64,000 bases of DNA from NCBI GenBank assembly GCA_001725355.1, contig MEGD01000005.1, forward strand, positions 116,037-180,036. Direction: 5' to 3'. This document shows, in pieces, positions 1-8,087 of the stretch. The notes beneath the pieces were generated by a model. That model searched no databases and was not told where the DNA came from. It worked only from the letters and a program-made list of their open reading frames with translations. This stretch comes from Novosphingobium sp. SCN 66-18 (GTDB lineage: Bacteria; Pseudomonadota; Alphaproteobacteria; Sphingomonadales; Sphingomonadaceae). A program made the translations under genes and the position numbers. Each line of letters begins with the position of its first letter. The first letter of the stretch is position 1.

Positions 1-314
1 GGAACAGCCACGACGTAGCGCCGTTTGGCAACCTGCGCCTTGCGGCCGAGGTCCTGGATCCGCGCATAGAACAGCTTCGATCGCCCCGCGCGCGTTCCCA
101 GCAGGCCGACGCGCAGCTTCATGGTCCGATCCGAAACTTTGTAAGTGATGCCCTCGCGCGTGGCGCCCGTGCGTCGTGGCGCCTTGGCGCGCATCGATGA
201 TTGCAAAGCGCGGCCACCGCTGTTCAGGACCGAAACCATCTGCCGGCGGAAGTTCTCCGGCAGATCACGCATCATGCGGCGCACCTTGCCAATGCCGCGA
301 AAGCCCCGCGCCAT
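1..314 (-). CDS. HK97 gp10-like tail-completion protein (partial)
   Basis: The gene enters from the left edge, so only the first 104 codons are present. Its ATG overlaps the stop of the upstream head-closure gene (ATGA, 313-316). The translation starts MARGFRGIGKVRRMMRDLP and contains RAKAPRRTGATREGI, then GRSKLFYARIQDLGRKAQV. This is the layout of HK97 gp10-type proteins, which act at the head-tail interface or as tail completion proteins. Gene order (capsid, connector, closure, gp10) supports this. The C-terminus lies outside the window, so completeness cannot be judged. Confidence 0.8.
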   Translation of the reverse strand, partial: MARGFRGIGKVRRMMRDLPENFRRQMVSVLNSGGRALQSSMRAKAPRRTGATREGITYKVSDRTMKLRVGLLGTRAGRSKLFYARIQDLGRKAQVAKRRYVVAV

Positions 315-676
315 CAGGCTGCCGCCTCGCCCGTCGCGCAGGTCATCACGATCTCGCGCCGATCGTCGCTCCAGGCGATGGTCTTTATGTTCATCGCCTG
401 GCCGCGCCAGCACAGGCGCAGATCTGGCGTCAGGCCGCTACGTGCCCGGATCGTCACGCGATAGATCTGCACCGCGCGCAGCACGGCGTTCTGCAACGCC
501 TCGTCGCCGCGCAGCGGCAACACCTCGGCCGCGACGTTGCCGGCGACATCGATCCAGTCGCGATCGTCGCCATCGGGGCGCTTGCGCCCGCCCCGGCCGT
601 TGTCGACCACGTTGCGTTGCTGGATGGCCAGCCGCTCGCGATAGCGGGCGGTCGCGCGTGCTGCGCCTGCCGTCAT
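314..676 (-). CDS. phage head closure / head-tail adaptor protein
   Basis: This 120-residue protein lies between the gp6-like connector (4-bp overlap) and the gp10-like gene (ATGA overlap). It has an N-terminal basic stretch (ATARYRERLAIQQRN), a central WIDVAGNVAAEVLPL, and a C-terminal beta-rich part (KTIAWSDDRREIVMTCATG). Size, small beta-barrel character and position match the SPP1 gp16 / HK97 head-tail joining family, which seals the portal vertex after packaging. Assignment rests on family resemblance plus synteny. Confidence 0.82.
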   Translation of the reverse strand: MTAGAARATARYRERLAIQQRNVVDNGRGGRKRPDGDDRDWIDVAGNVAAEVLPLRGDEALQNAVLRAVQIYRVTIRARSGLTPDLRLCWRGQAMNIKTIAWSDDRREIVMTCATGEAAA

Positions 677-1221
677 GCCAACCAGATCCGATGGTTTGCC
701 AGGGCCGGCTCCAGATCGAAGGGCCGGTCATCGAACCGCGCGCGGATGGCGCGGAGCATCGCCACGCGCACCGCCGGCGGTACGGCCGTTCCGTCCGCAC
801 CGTAACCGACCTGCAGCTGGATCTCGATCGCGTCCGGCAGGTTTGCGGGCTTGGGCCAGGTCACTCCGGTTGCCGGGCGGACGCCCTGCTCGAGATCCGC
901 GCCGAACAGCACGTAGGCGGCGGGATCAATCGTGGCTTCCGTACCATCGAGCGCCGTGTATGTGATCGCGTCGACGCTGCGCACCGGGCCGATCGGCAGG
1001 TGCAGCAGATCCGCGAACGATGCGGCGGCCAGCTTCACCGTCTGGTTGATCAGACGGATCGAAGCCAGGCGTTCCACGTCCTCGCGCACGCCGGCGATCA
1101 GCGCGGATAGCTCCGTGTCGAAGCTATCGATGTCCGCATCGATGCGGACGAATTCCTTCACCGCCGCCAGCGTCAGCGGCTCGGCCGCCGGCGCTGTGAC
1201 GATGGCAGGGCTGCTCCACAT
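673..1221 (-). CDS. phage head-tail connector protein (gp6-like)
   Basis: A 182-residue protein starting MWSSPAIVTAPAAEPLTL. The segments EPLTLAAVKEFVRIDADID and LSALIAGVREDVERLAS fit the helical N-terminal part of HK97 gp6-type connectors, which form the ring beneath the portal. The C-terminal part (PPAVRVAMLRAIRARFDD) is the usual final helix. The start follows an intergenic gap of only 3 bp after the small gene at 1225-1407. The stop overlaps the head-closure start. Function is inferred from the family and from its place in the morphogenesis operon. Confidence 0.87.
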   Translation of the reverse strand: MWSSPAIVTAPAAEPLTLAAVKEFVRIDADIDSFDTELSALIAGVREDVERLASIRLINQTVKLAAASFADLLHLPIGPVRSVDAITYTALDGTEATIDPAAYVLFGADLEQGVRPATGVTWPKPANLPDAIEIQLQVGYGADGTAVPPAVRVAMLRAIRARFDDRPFDLEPALANHRIWLA

Positions 1222-1224
1222 GGA

Positions 1225-1407
1225 TCAGCTGGCCGTCTTTGCCGTCTTTGCCGGCTCCTTCGGCGCAGCGGGCTCGGCCGAGATCGCGAAGCCGGCCTCG
1301 ATCAGGCGCAGGGCCTCCGCGTCGTCCGCGAATTCGTGCAGATCGCCGGCGTGCAACGAAATGTTCGGTCCCGCGAGGGACGTCTTCATCTTCAACAGCA
1401 TTGTCAT
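1225..1407 (-). CDS. small phage protein between capsid and connector
   Basis: A 60-residue ORF with ATG start and a purine-rich ribosome site (CCGGAGAATGACAATG on the minus strand). It ends in an alanine/proline/lysine-rich tail (AEPAAPKEPAKTAKTAS). Short proteins in this position are common in HK97-like phages and are usually annotated as hypothetical. I do not recognise a domain. Tight spacing to both neighbours and a plausible Shine-Dalgarno sequence are the support. Confidence 0.65.
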   Translation of the reverse strand: MTMLLKMKTSLAGPNISLHAGDLHEFADDAEALRLIEAGFAISAEPAAPKEPAKTAKTAS

Positions 1408-1467
1408 TCTCCGGAATAGCGGGGCGGGCCGATGCGGCCCGCCCCGCGTTCGCTCATCCGGCCTGGA

Positions 1468-2766
1468 TCAGGCCAGCTTGAGGTGCTTGACGGCGTCCGC
1501 GTCGACCAGCTCGCCGTCGTAACGGACGAGGCCGGCCATGCCGATCTTCGGCCAGAAGCGCTCGCGGACGGTGCCGATCAGCGGCGAGCCCACCTTGCGC
1601 ACCCAGTACCGGCTGAAGTCGCCGAAGATCACGGCGCGGTTGCCCGTGGCGATCGCCGGCACGTCGTCGTTGATCGAGTACGGCTTGTCGAGCAGCATTG
1701 ACGGCGCGCTGATGCGCACATCGCCCATCTGCCAAAGGTAGTTGCCCTGGCCGTCCTTCAGCTTGCGCAGCGCAAGAAGCGTGGTGTCGGCGAACATCCA
1801 GCGGCACTTCGGGCTGCGGCGGTACGGCGCGCGCACCGAGTGCTGCAGGTCGAGCAGCTCGTCCGCGGCGATCGCGCCGGTGGCGGCGGCCGTCTTGCCG
1901 AGCGCCGATGCGGTAACGATGCCGTTGGGCTGGCTCGCGCCAGTGCCGGTGGTCAGGCGGGCATTGGTGCGCCGGCCCAGGCGCTCGCCCAGGGCTTCGG
2001 CCAGGAACGATTCGAGATCGAACACCGAGTCCTGCATCAGCTCGAAGCTGATCTTCACCCACGGGGTCGCATCGACATAGGCGTCCAGCTGCTTCTGGCC
2101 GAACGTCAGGTCGCCGCTGTTGTCGTCGGTCAGGTCCGCGCCCTCGGCCAGCGCAGAAGCGGAACCGCTGGTGTCGTCGTTGGTCGGGATGTCGAACTCG
2201 TTGCCCGATCCGGTCACGATCTCGCGCACGATGTTTCCATCGTACATCGGACCCCAGTCCTTCATCGTCTTGACGATCTCGCGCGCCAGCTCGACCGGGA
2301 CGGTATAACCGCCCGATGCCGCCGTGCCCGCCACCTGCACGCGCACTTCCGGATCGTGGCCGGCGCGCAGGATCGTGCGCTGTTCGTTGGTCAGCGCGCC
2401 GATGTCGGCGCCCGAACGCAGGAACGCGTCGAAGGCGTCGCGGTATTCGGCCTGGCGCTGTTCCTTCGCGCTCTTGCCGGGCTTGTCGCCGCCATCGTGG
2501 TCGCCGGCGGCGCGGGTCTCGATGTCATCGCCGTTCGGACGCTGGCGTTCGCGGCGCTCCTGGTCCTGGCGCTCGATCTCGGCCTGGCGCTCCTCGCGCG
2601 CGATCGACTTTTCCGTGGCGTCGAATTCGGCCATGATCTTGTCATGCCGCTCCTCGAGCTCCTTGGTGCGCGCTTCGTCGGTGTTCTTGGTGATCTCTTC
2701 GAGCGCGTCGCGGGCCTGGGTAACCAGCTTGCCCCGCTTTTCGTGCAGTTCGGTCAGACTTGCCAT
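1468..2766 (-). CDS. HK97-family major capsid protein
   Basis: A 432-residue major capsid precursor. The first ~110 residues are charged and coiled-coil-like (ELHEKRGKLVTQARDALEE onward, rich in E, R, K, Q), as expected for the delta/scaffold domain removed by the prohead protease. The remainder carries the HK97 fold signature, for example VPVELAREIVKTMKDWGPM, ATPWVKISFELMQDSVFDL and RWMFADTTLLALRKLKDGQ. The start at 2766 is chosen because an AGGAGAGACAG sequence precedes it; an in-frame Met 25 codons upstream would run through the hairpin at 2785-2817. Immediately downstream of the protease, as in HK97. Confidence 0.95.
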   Translation of the reverse strand: MASLTELHEKRGKLVTQARDALEEITKNTDEARTKELEERHDKIMAEFDATEKSIAREERQAEIERQDQERRERQRPNGDDIETRAAGDHDGGDKPGKSAKEQRQAEYRDAFDAFLRSGADIGALTNEQRTILRAGHDPEVRVQVAGTAASGGYTVPVELAREIVKTMKDWGPMYDGNIVREIVTGSGNEFDIPTNDDTSGSASALAEGADLTDDNSGDLTFGQKQLDAYVDATPWVKISFELMQDSVFDLESFLAEALGERLGRRTNARLTTGTGASQPNGIVTASALGKTAAATGAIAADELLDLQHSVRAPYRRSPKCRWMFADTTLLALRKLKDGQGNYLWQMGDVRISAPSMLLDKPYSINDDVPAIATGNRAVIFGDFSRYWVRKVGSPLIGTVRERFWPKIGMAGLVRYDGELVDADAVKHLKLA

Positions 2767-2784
2767 CTGTCTCTCCTGGACATG

Positions 2785-2817
2785 AAAAAGCCCGCCGCCG
2801 GTTTCCCGGGGCGGGCT
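2785..2817 (-). terminator. hairpin plus U-tract in the capsid leader
   Basis: On the minus strand AGCCCGCC pairs with GGCGGGCT across a 13-nt loop and is followed by five T residues. It has the form of an intrinsic terminator lying between the protease stop (2867) and the capsid start (2766). It may set the ratio of early head genes to capsid, or insulate a capsid promoter. The same arrangement recurs at 9008-9039. Confidence 0.7.
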
Positions 2818-2866
2818 GCGAAGACGGGGAAAGCCCGTCACCTCCGGCCTTTCGGCCGGGTGAAAA

Positions 2867-3487
2867 TCAGATGCGGCGTTCGATCTGCGCTTGCCGTGCG
2901 CGCCGCTGCGCGATGCGGTTCATGGCGCCGGCCTTGTTGTGCTCGCGCCGCTCCGCGCGGGCATGTTCCAGCGATCGCAGGCCGACCGTCGTGTCGGGGT
3001 ACGCCGGCAGCGCGGTGTAGGTGATCTCGTAGAGCTCGGCTTCCAGGATCGTCCGGTGGGGCGGATCGACCGTTTCGTCCCACTCGCATTTGCGGGTGCA
3101 GAAACCGAACGACATGCCCGGGATGTCGCCGCGATCGATCTGGATCGCCAGATCCTTGCCGTCCATCGTCCCGGGCAGCTCATTCTCGAAGTACAGGCCC
3201 TGCTCGTCCTCGCGGAGCGTCAGGGTGCCGGCGCCGGTGCGCCCCATCACGCGGCCGATGTCGTGGCTGTGCAGCGCGACGACATCGTTCTCGCGCAGTG
3301 ACTTCGAAAAGGCGCCCGGAGCGATTTCCTCGGTAAACCAGTTGCCGATCGTCGTGCGCGAATTGAAGCGGGCGGCATAGCCCCGCGCCGTCTGCACGCC
3401 GTTGTCGGCCGCGCGGCACTCCAGCTTGCTGGTAAAGGCGCGCGTCTCGCGCTCCTCGGCGCCTGGTTTAGTCTGCGGTGCCGGCAT
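2867..3487 (-). CDS. HK97-family prohead protease
   Basis: A 206-residue serine protease that matures the capsid. The N-terminal GYAARFNSRTTIGNWFTEEI with PGAF following is characteristic. The His of VVALHSHDIGRVMGR and the Ser of IPGMSFGF are the expected catalytic His and Ser. The C-terminal ~40 residues are highly basic. It begins inside the last 20 bp of the portal gene and precedes the capsid gene. Confidence 0.93.
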   Translation of the reverse strand: MPAPQTKPGAEERETRAFTSKLECRAADNGVQTARGYAARFNSRTTIGNWFTEEIAPGAFSKSLRENDVVALHSHDIGRVMGRTGAGTLTLREDEQGLYFENELPGTMDGKDLAIQIDRGDIPGMSFGFCTRKCEWDETVDPPHRTILEAELYEITYTALPAYPDTTVGLRSLEHARAERREHNKAGAMNRIAQRRARQAQIERRI

Positions 3488-4793
3488 CGGCAGGGTCCTT
3501 CGGGTCGGTTGTGTCGTTGGGGTCGGTGGTGTCGTTGGGGTCGGGCGGATCCGCGTTGTCCAGCGGCGGCCCGCCGTTGTGGCCCATCTGCGTCGGCATC
3601 GTGCCGAGCGGCACTGTTGCCTGCTGAACGTACAGCCTGGCGCCGGCGCCCGTCGGGTCTTTCGGGCGGTTCTCCAGCGCGCGTGCCTCGTCGGGCGTCA
3701 GCTGGCCCGTCAGGATCGCGCGGGCGAGGCCCTCGATCCTGTCCTTGAACGCGCCGCGCTGGATCCCGTCCAGGTTGTGTTTGACGGTGCGCGAGCGCCG
3801 GCGCTGGCCGAACAGCTTCAGGTTCAGTTCGTCTTCCAGCGCCTTGCACCAGTGCGCGATCAGGTGCTTCACCAGCTGCAGGTCCTGCTGCTCGGTGTTG
3901 CTCATCGTGCCCTTGGACAGGTCGCCCAGGAAAACCGGCGGCATGCCGAATATCCGGCCGATCTCCTGAATCTGGAACAGGCGGGCCAGCGCCATTTGCC
4001 CCTTGTCGGGATCAGTGCCGACGGACTTGAGCGAATGGCCGGGCGGCATGCCGAAGAATGGCAGGCCAGCCGCCTTCGCCTGGTCGATCGCGCGTTTGAT
4101 GTCGGCCTGGGCGCGCCGCAAAGCCTCCGCGCCGGTCGGCATCGGCCCCTCCAGCGCCAGCGGCGGGACGCCGCCGCCGGCGAAGAATGACGCCGCGAAG
4201 TCGTGCATCGCGATGGCCAGCGCGATCGCCTTGCGGCCCTTGTAGATCGGGCTGTAGACGTCCAGCTGGTTCGGGCGGAGCATGAACGGCACGTCGATCA
4301 CGTCTGCAGCCGCATATTCCTTGCCGTCGAACCGATAGTAGCGACGCCCGTTGCGGCGGCCGACAACCGTGTTCGTGGTGTCCATCGGCCACAGTGCCAC
4401 CGGACGCGTGCCCTGGCGCTCGATCCACGTCAGCCCGCGGCCCGTCGTGAACACCTGCTGCCAGAAATACTGGCGCCAGCCGAAGCTGCTCCATTCGCTG
4501 TTCGGCGCTTCGTTCAGCAGCATCGCCAGCTCGCCGTCGATCTTGTCCTCGGATCGGTAGGCGTGAAGCGGCAGGCTCGCGTTGGTGCGGGACAGGAAAC
4601 TTACCGCGCACAGCACCGCGGGCACTTCCAGCGCCGCCTCGATCGACACCGGCGGCAACTGGTTCGTGCGATCGAGCACGCCCAGCAGCGCGAGCAGCTC
4701 CTCGCTGTTCGCGCTCAGGCTGTACGCCGGGTTTTCCAGCGGATTGCCCGACCGGCGCTCTGCCGACATGCGCCGGTAGTCGTCTGGCGACAT
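3468..4793 (-). CDS. phage portal protein (HK97 type)
   Basis: A 441-residue portal, the dodecameric ring through which DNA is packaged. The start at 4793 overlaps the terminase stop (ATGA). Typical segments are VPAVLCAVSFLSRTNASLP, WRQYFWQQVFTTGRGLTWI and GRIFGMPPVFLGDLSKGTM followed by SNTEQQ. The C-terminal tail is unusual: it carries a MGHNGGPPLDN motif and then a Pro/Asp/Thr-rich repeat encoded by an 18-bp tandem repeat at 3502-3548. The reading frame stays open upstream inside the terminase gene, but that part is out of frame with terminase and is not portal-like. Confidence 0.93.
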   Translation of the reverse strand: MSPDDYRRMSAERRSGNPLENPAYSLSANSEELLALLGVLDRTNQLPPVSIEAALEVPAVLCAVSFLSRTNASLPLHAYRSEDKIDGELAMLLNEAPNSEWSSFGWRQYFWQQVFTTGRGLTWIERQGTRPVALWPMDTTNTVVGRRNGRRYYRFDGKEYAAADVIDVPFMLRPNQLDVYSPIYKGRKAIALAIAMHDFAASFFAGGGVPPLALEGPMPTGAEALRRAQADIKRAIDQAKAAGLPFFGMPPGHSLKSVGTDPDKGQMALARLFQIQEIGRIFGMPPVFLGDLSKGTMSNTEQQDLQLVKHLIAHWCKALEDELNLKLFGQRRRSRTVKHNLDGIQRGAFKDRIEGLARAILTGQLTPDEARALENRPKDPTGAGARLYVQQATVPLGTMPTQMGHNGGPPLDNADPPDPNDTTDPNDTTDPKDPADAGTAD

Positions 4794-6544
4794 CAATTCT
4801 GACCTGTCAGGCTGAAGTTGGGATCGTCCCAGGGAGAGGTCGGCACGGCTTCCTCCTCCTTGGCGATCGCCACGCCGATCGCGGCGATCAGCGCTACGGG
4901 ATTGTCGATCTTGGCGGTTTCGCGCGGCTTGCGCGGATAGACGTTGTCCTTCGCGTCGGGCTGCGCGACAACGTTGTTGATCTGCCACTCCATCACCGGG
5001 CAGCCAGCGTGCGCGATCGTTCCGGCCTTTGTCAGCGCGTCGAGCTCTTTCATCGGCTCGCTGAAGTTCAGCACGATCGGGCGGTACTCGAGGACCGGGA
5101 AGCCCTCCTTCACCATCGTGGTTACCATGTAGGTGGCCTGGTGCGGGTCGTATGCCACCTGCTCCAACTGGAACATGCCGCGCACCTGGCGCAGCACTTC
5201 CAGGATCTCGTCGTAATCGATGATGTTGCCATCGGTGACGTTCAGCAGGCCCTGCGCGTCCCAGCCCTGGTACGCTTCGACCTTCAGCACCGTTTCCGAC
5301 GGCACGAAATAGAACCCGATCCGGATGTACGGATCGTCGATCGACGGTTTCGCCGCGATCGGCGGGAACAGCAGCTCCAGCGCGGCGATATCGACCTTGC
5401 TGGCAAGGTCCAGGCTGGCGATGCACCGCCGGCCGCGCAGGCGCTCCAACTCGATCGCGTCGATCGCGCGCACCGGAATGTCCGGATCGCGGCACTTCCT
5501 CCATGCTTCGACATCGAAGTAGGCCGCCTTTGCCGCAACCCACAGGTTCAGGTGCTTCGTCTTGAAGACGCCGACCTTGCGCGGGGTCGATATCGCGTCG
5601 CGCTGCCGCGCCTTCAGGAAGTCGGCCGAAACAGAAACGTCGTAATTCGGATTGGCCTTGCGGAGCGCGGCCTCCGATCGCCAATCGTCGTCCTCGTCGA
5701 TCGTGTATTCGACGAAGAACGTCTCGTCGTCCAGCGGCGGGCCGCCGTTGTGGCCGATGCCGGCCAGCTTGCGCCGCTCTTCGTCGATCCGCGCGTAACA
5801 GGGTCCGGCAAGGTTATCGCCGGCGGTGGTGATCAGCACCTGCAGGGGCTGGTCGCGCGCGCCCATGCCGGTCTGCATGCAGTCGACCTGCCCGTCGTCC
5901 GCGTGCTCGTGATATTCGTCGTGGATCGAGCAGCTCGGGCTTTGTCCGTCGCCCGGATCGCCGACGATCGTCTCGAACTTGCTGTTGTCCTGGACCCGGG
6001 TGAGGTTCTTGGCGTTGACCTCGATCCCGAACCGCTGGAGCAGCGCCGGCGTGCGCTGCGCCATCAGGCGGGCCGGGCCGAACACCTCCCATGCCTGCTT
6101 TTCGTTGGTCGCCCCGGAATAGACCTCGGCACCGAACTCGTTGTCGGCGCACAGCATGTAAAGGCCGATGCCGGCGGAGAGCGCAGACTTGCCGTTCTTG
6201 CGCGGCACGACCACGAACAGCACGCGGAACCGGCGAAGCCCGTCGCGCTTGCGCAGCCAGCCGAACGTGCAGCACAGGATCCAGATCTGCCACGGCTCGA
6301 GGCGGATTGTCTCCTTCGATCGCGCCCACTTGCCCTTCGAGTGCGGCAGGCGCTCGATGAACTTGCATACGCGCGATGCCTGGTCCGCATCGAACCGGTG
6401 CGGGAAGTCCTTGCTCCGCTGCGCCTTCAGCTCATCCAGAAACCGCTGGCATTGCAGCCGGATCGACTTGCAGGCCGGTATCTTCCCCCGCGTTACCTCG
6501 CGCGCATAGCGCTGCGCGATCTCGGGATAGTTGCGGCTCTCCAC
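4793..6544 (-). CDS. phage terminase large subunit
   Basis: A 583-residue packaging motor. Residues 111-121 (VVVPRKNGKSA) form the Walker A-like P-loop and CSIHDEYH around residue 205-212 gives the Walker B Asp-Glu pair. The second half holds the nuclease domain, with the first acidic residue in CIASLDLASKVDIAAL and later acidic positions around VAYDPHQ. A loop between the two domains carries IGHNGGPPLDDE, the same motif as in the portal tail. The stop overlaps the portal start. About the usual length for a Terminase_1 protein. Confidence 0.95.
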   Translation of the reverse strand: MESRNYPEIAQRYAREVTRGKIPACKSIRLQCQRFLDELKAQRSKDFPHRFDADQASRVCKFIERLPHSKGKWARSKETIRLEPWQIWILCCTFGWLRKRDGLRRFRVLFVVVPRKNGKSALSAGIGLYMLCADNEFGAEVYSGATNEKQAWEVFGPARLMAQRTPALLQRFGIEVNAKNLTRVQDNSKFETIVGDPGDGQSPSCSIHDEYHEHADDGQVDCMQTGMGARDQPLQVLITTAGDNLAGPCYARIDEERRKLAGIGHNGGPPLDDETFFVEYTIDEDDDWRSEAALRKANPNYDVSVSADFLKARQRDAISTPRKVGVFKTKHLNLWVAAKAAYFDVEAWRKCRDPDIPVRAIDAIELERLRGRRCIASLDLASKVDIAALELLFPPIAAKPSIDDPYIRIGFYFVPSETVLKVEAYQGWDAQGLLNVTDGNIIDYDEILEVLRQVRGMFQLEQVAYDPHQATYMVTTMVKEGFPVLEYRPIVLNFSEPMKELDALTKAGTIAHAGCPVMEWQINNVVAQPDAKDNVYPRKPRETAKIDNPVALIAAIGVAIAKEEEAVPTSPWDDPNFSLTGQN

Positions 6545-6550
6545 ATCGAA

Positions 6551-6799
6551 CTAGGCGGCGCGGCGATGCTTTCGGCGCGTCCGCTTGCTGATGGTGAGCC
6601 GGTTGCTCCTGCGCTGCGGGCGGGCCTGAGTGCCGCGCGATCGCCGGCGGCTGCCGCGCAGGTCGACCGGCGTGGTGGCGCGCGCCAGGCGGAAATACTC
6701 ATCGGCGATCGCCATCGATGGCGATCCCGCCGCGACGATCGACATGCCGCTGACGGCAGCCAATGAGGCGGCCGCGAACAGGTAGCGCAGAATACGCAT
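6551..6799 (-). CDS. small exported, arginine-rich phage protein
   Basis: An 82-residue protein not recognised from any family. Residues 1-29 look like a signal peptide or membrane anchor (MRILRYLFAAASLAAVSGM, then a small-residue stretch to about SPSMA). The remainder is extremely basic (repeated RR, RRR, KRTRRKHRR). A GAAGGAG ribosome site sits 8 nt before the ATG. It lies between the small and large terminase genes, 11 bp after TerS and 6 bp before TerL, so it is co-transcribed with packaging genes. A role in the envelope or in DNA binding cannot be decided from sequence. Confidence 0.6.
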   Translation of the reverse strand: MRILRYLFAAASLAAVSGMSIVAAGSPSMAIADEYFRLARATTPVDLRGSRRRSRGTQARPQRRSNRLTISKRTRRKHRRAA

Positions 6800-6810
6800 A
6801 GGGTGCTCCT

Positions 6811-7314
6811 TCAGAAGTCGTCGAAAGCGCCGGCCTGCGGCTTGTGGCCGCTGGCGATCCGCAGTGCGGCGGCGGGGTTGAGCATCAGCTCGGCAATGAG
6901 CGATTGCGCCTGGCGCATCGCGTCTGACAGCATGGCGGCCTCGGGCCGCGCCCGGATCAGCCGGGTGATGATCGACTCACCGTCGACCTTCTTGGCCGAT
7001 TCCGTGTGATAGACGTCGCCTTCCACTTCCAGCACGGCCTGGTAGCGCTGGATCTGCTCCAGGCGCAGCGCCAGCAGCGCGACGTGTTCGGCGTAGTGCG
7101 GGCTCGATCGACCTTCCGCCTCAAGCATTCCCGCGATCGAGCGGAAATGCAGCTGCGCCAGGTCGCTCAGGTGCAGCGGCGCGATCATCGGGGCCTCTGG
7201 CGCCGGCGTGCCGATCGCGTTCTCGCGGTCGGCCCTGGTCGTGCCGGCCAGCGCCTTCAGCGCCGGGTCCTTCCGCTTCCGTCCAGATCCCGGCCGGGCG
7301 CCGCCTTTGCTCAT
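6811..7314 (-). CDS. phage terminase small subunit (P27 family)
   Basis: A 167-residue protein with the P27 signature at its N-terminus: GGARPGSGRKRKDPALKAL then AGTTRADREN. It recognises phage DNA and loads the large subunit. The following helical segment (LHLSDLAQLHFRSIAGMLE) is typical of the family. It is the promoter-proximal gene of the leftward morphogenesis cluster; 211 bp without a gene lie upstream (7315-7525), the likely location of a late promoter, although I see no clear consensus. Confidence 0.9.
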   Translation of the reverse strand: MSKGGARPGSGRKRKDPALKALAGTTRADRENAIGTPAPEAPMIAPLHLSDLAQLHFRSIAGMLEAEGRSSPHYAEHVALLALRLEQIQRYQAVLEVEGDVYHTESAKKVDGESIITRLIRARPEAAMLSDAMRQAQSLIAELMLNPAAALRIASGHKPQAGAFDDF

Positions 7315-7525
7315 GCGTCACCCCATTTTCGCCCAATTCGGCCTAAATCGTGGCGTTCAAGGGCCAAAGGGAGCGATCGCCGCGCAATTCAGCGCAGTGA
7401 ACTTTTCCCCTTTGATATCGCCCACGCAAAAATTTGGCTGGTGGTCGGTGTCCGGGCAGCCGGCCGGTTTGTTTTGACCCCTCCCCCCTGCCGTTCAGCT
7501 TCGGGGCGGGTTTCATGAACGGCCG

Positions 7526-7840
7526 TCAAGACCGCCGGCGAGCCTCGGCGCGCTCGGCCTTCGACTTGGCCTCGTGGCACGGCGTGCACAGCGCCTGCTT
7601 GTTCGGCCGGTCATCCCGGCCGCCCCAGGCCAGCGGTACCACGTGGTCGACCTCGTCGCTGGCCACCTGCAGCCCGCGCTCGAGGCACACCCGGCAGAAC
7701 GGCTCTTCGGCCAGCACTGCGGCGCGCTCGCGCATGCCAGCCCGCCCGCGCTTGCGTCGATCGACAACCGCGCCCTGCGCCGCCCACGGCTTCGACGAGC
7801 GCGCACCAGGCGCACGAAAGACAGGAGGCTGTTGTGCCAC
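7526..7840 (-). CDS. HNH endonuclease
   Basis: A 104-residue nuclease. CRVCLERG and ALCTPCHEAKS supply the two Cys pairs of the zinc site, and DEVDHVVPLAWGGRDD is the beta-beta-alpha metal core with the catalytic His. HNH proteins next to terminase genes assist packaging of HK97-like phages. The ATG lies 4 bp past the stop of the gene at 7845-8087. The basic C-terminus (KAERAEARRRS) is common in such nucleases. Confidence 0.88.
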   Translation of the reverse strand: MAQQPPVFRAPGARSSKPWAAQGAVVDRRKRGRAGMRERAAVLAEEPFCRVCLERGLQVASDEVDHVVPLAWGGRDDRPNKQALCTPCHEAKSKAERAEARRRS

Positions 7841-7844
7841 GCGC

Positions 7845-8087
7845 TCAGTTTACCTCGACGCCCAAGGCCCCGAGGTCTGATTCCACAGCGCGCAGCCGCT
7901 TGCGCAGTTCGCCCAGCACGATCGACCGCACCAGGCCATGCATGACGTCGTCCTGCAACTCGCCGTCGATCAGCAAGCGCCATGCGTCGCCAAGCACCTG
8001 CTGCCGCTCGATGCATCGGATCTCGCCGAGCAAGCGCGTGCGCTCGTCATTCATTTGCTGCACCATCGGCAGCTGTGACAGCCTCAC
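7845..8087 (-). CDS. hypothetical phage protein
   Basis: An 80-residue, probably helical protein (MRLSQLPMVQQMNDERTRL at its N-terminus, later LVRSIVLGELRKRLRAVES). Its start overlaps the stop of the Gam-like gene (8084-8087) and the HNH gene follows after 4 bp. No recognisable domain. Confidence 0.65.
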   Translation of the reverse strand: MRLSQLPMVQQMNDERTRLLGEIRCIERQQVLGDAWRLLIDGELQDDVMHGLVRSIVLGELRKRLRAVESDLGALGVEVN

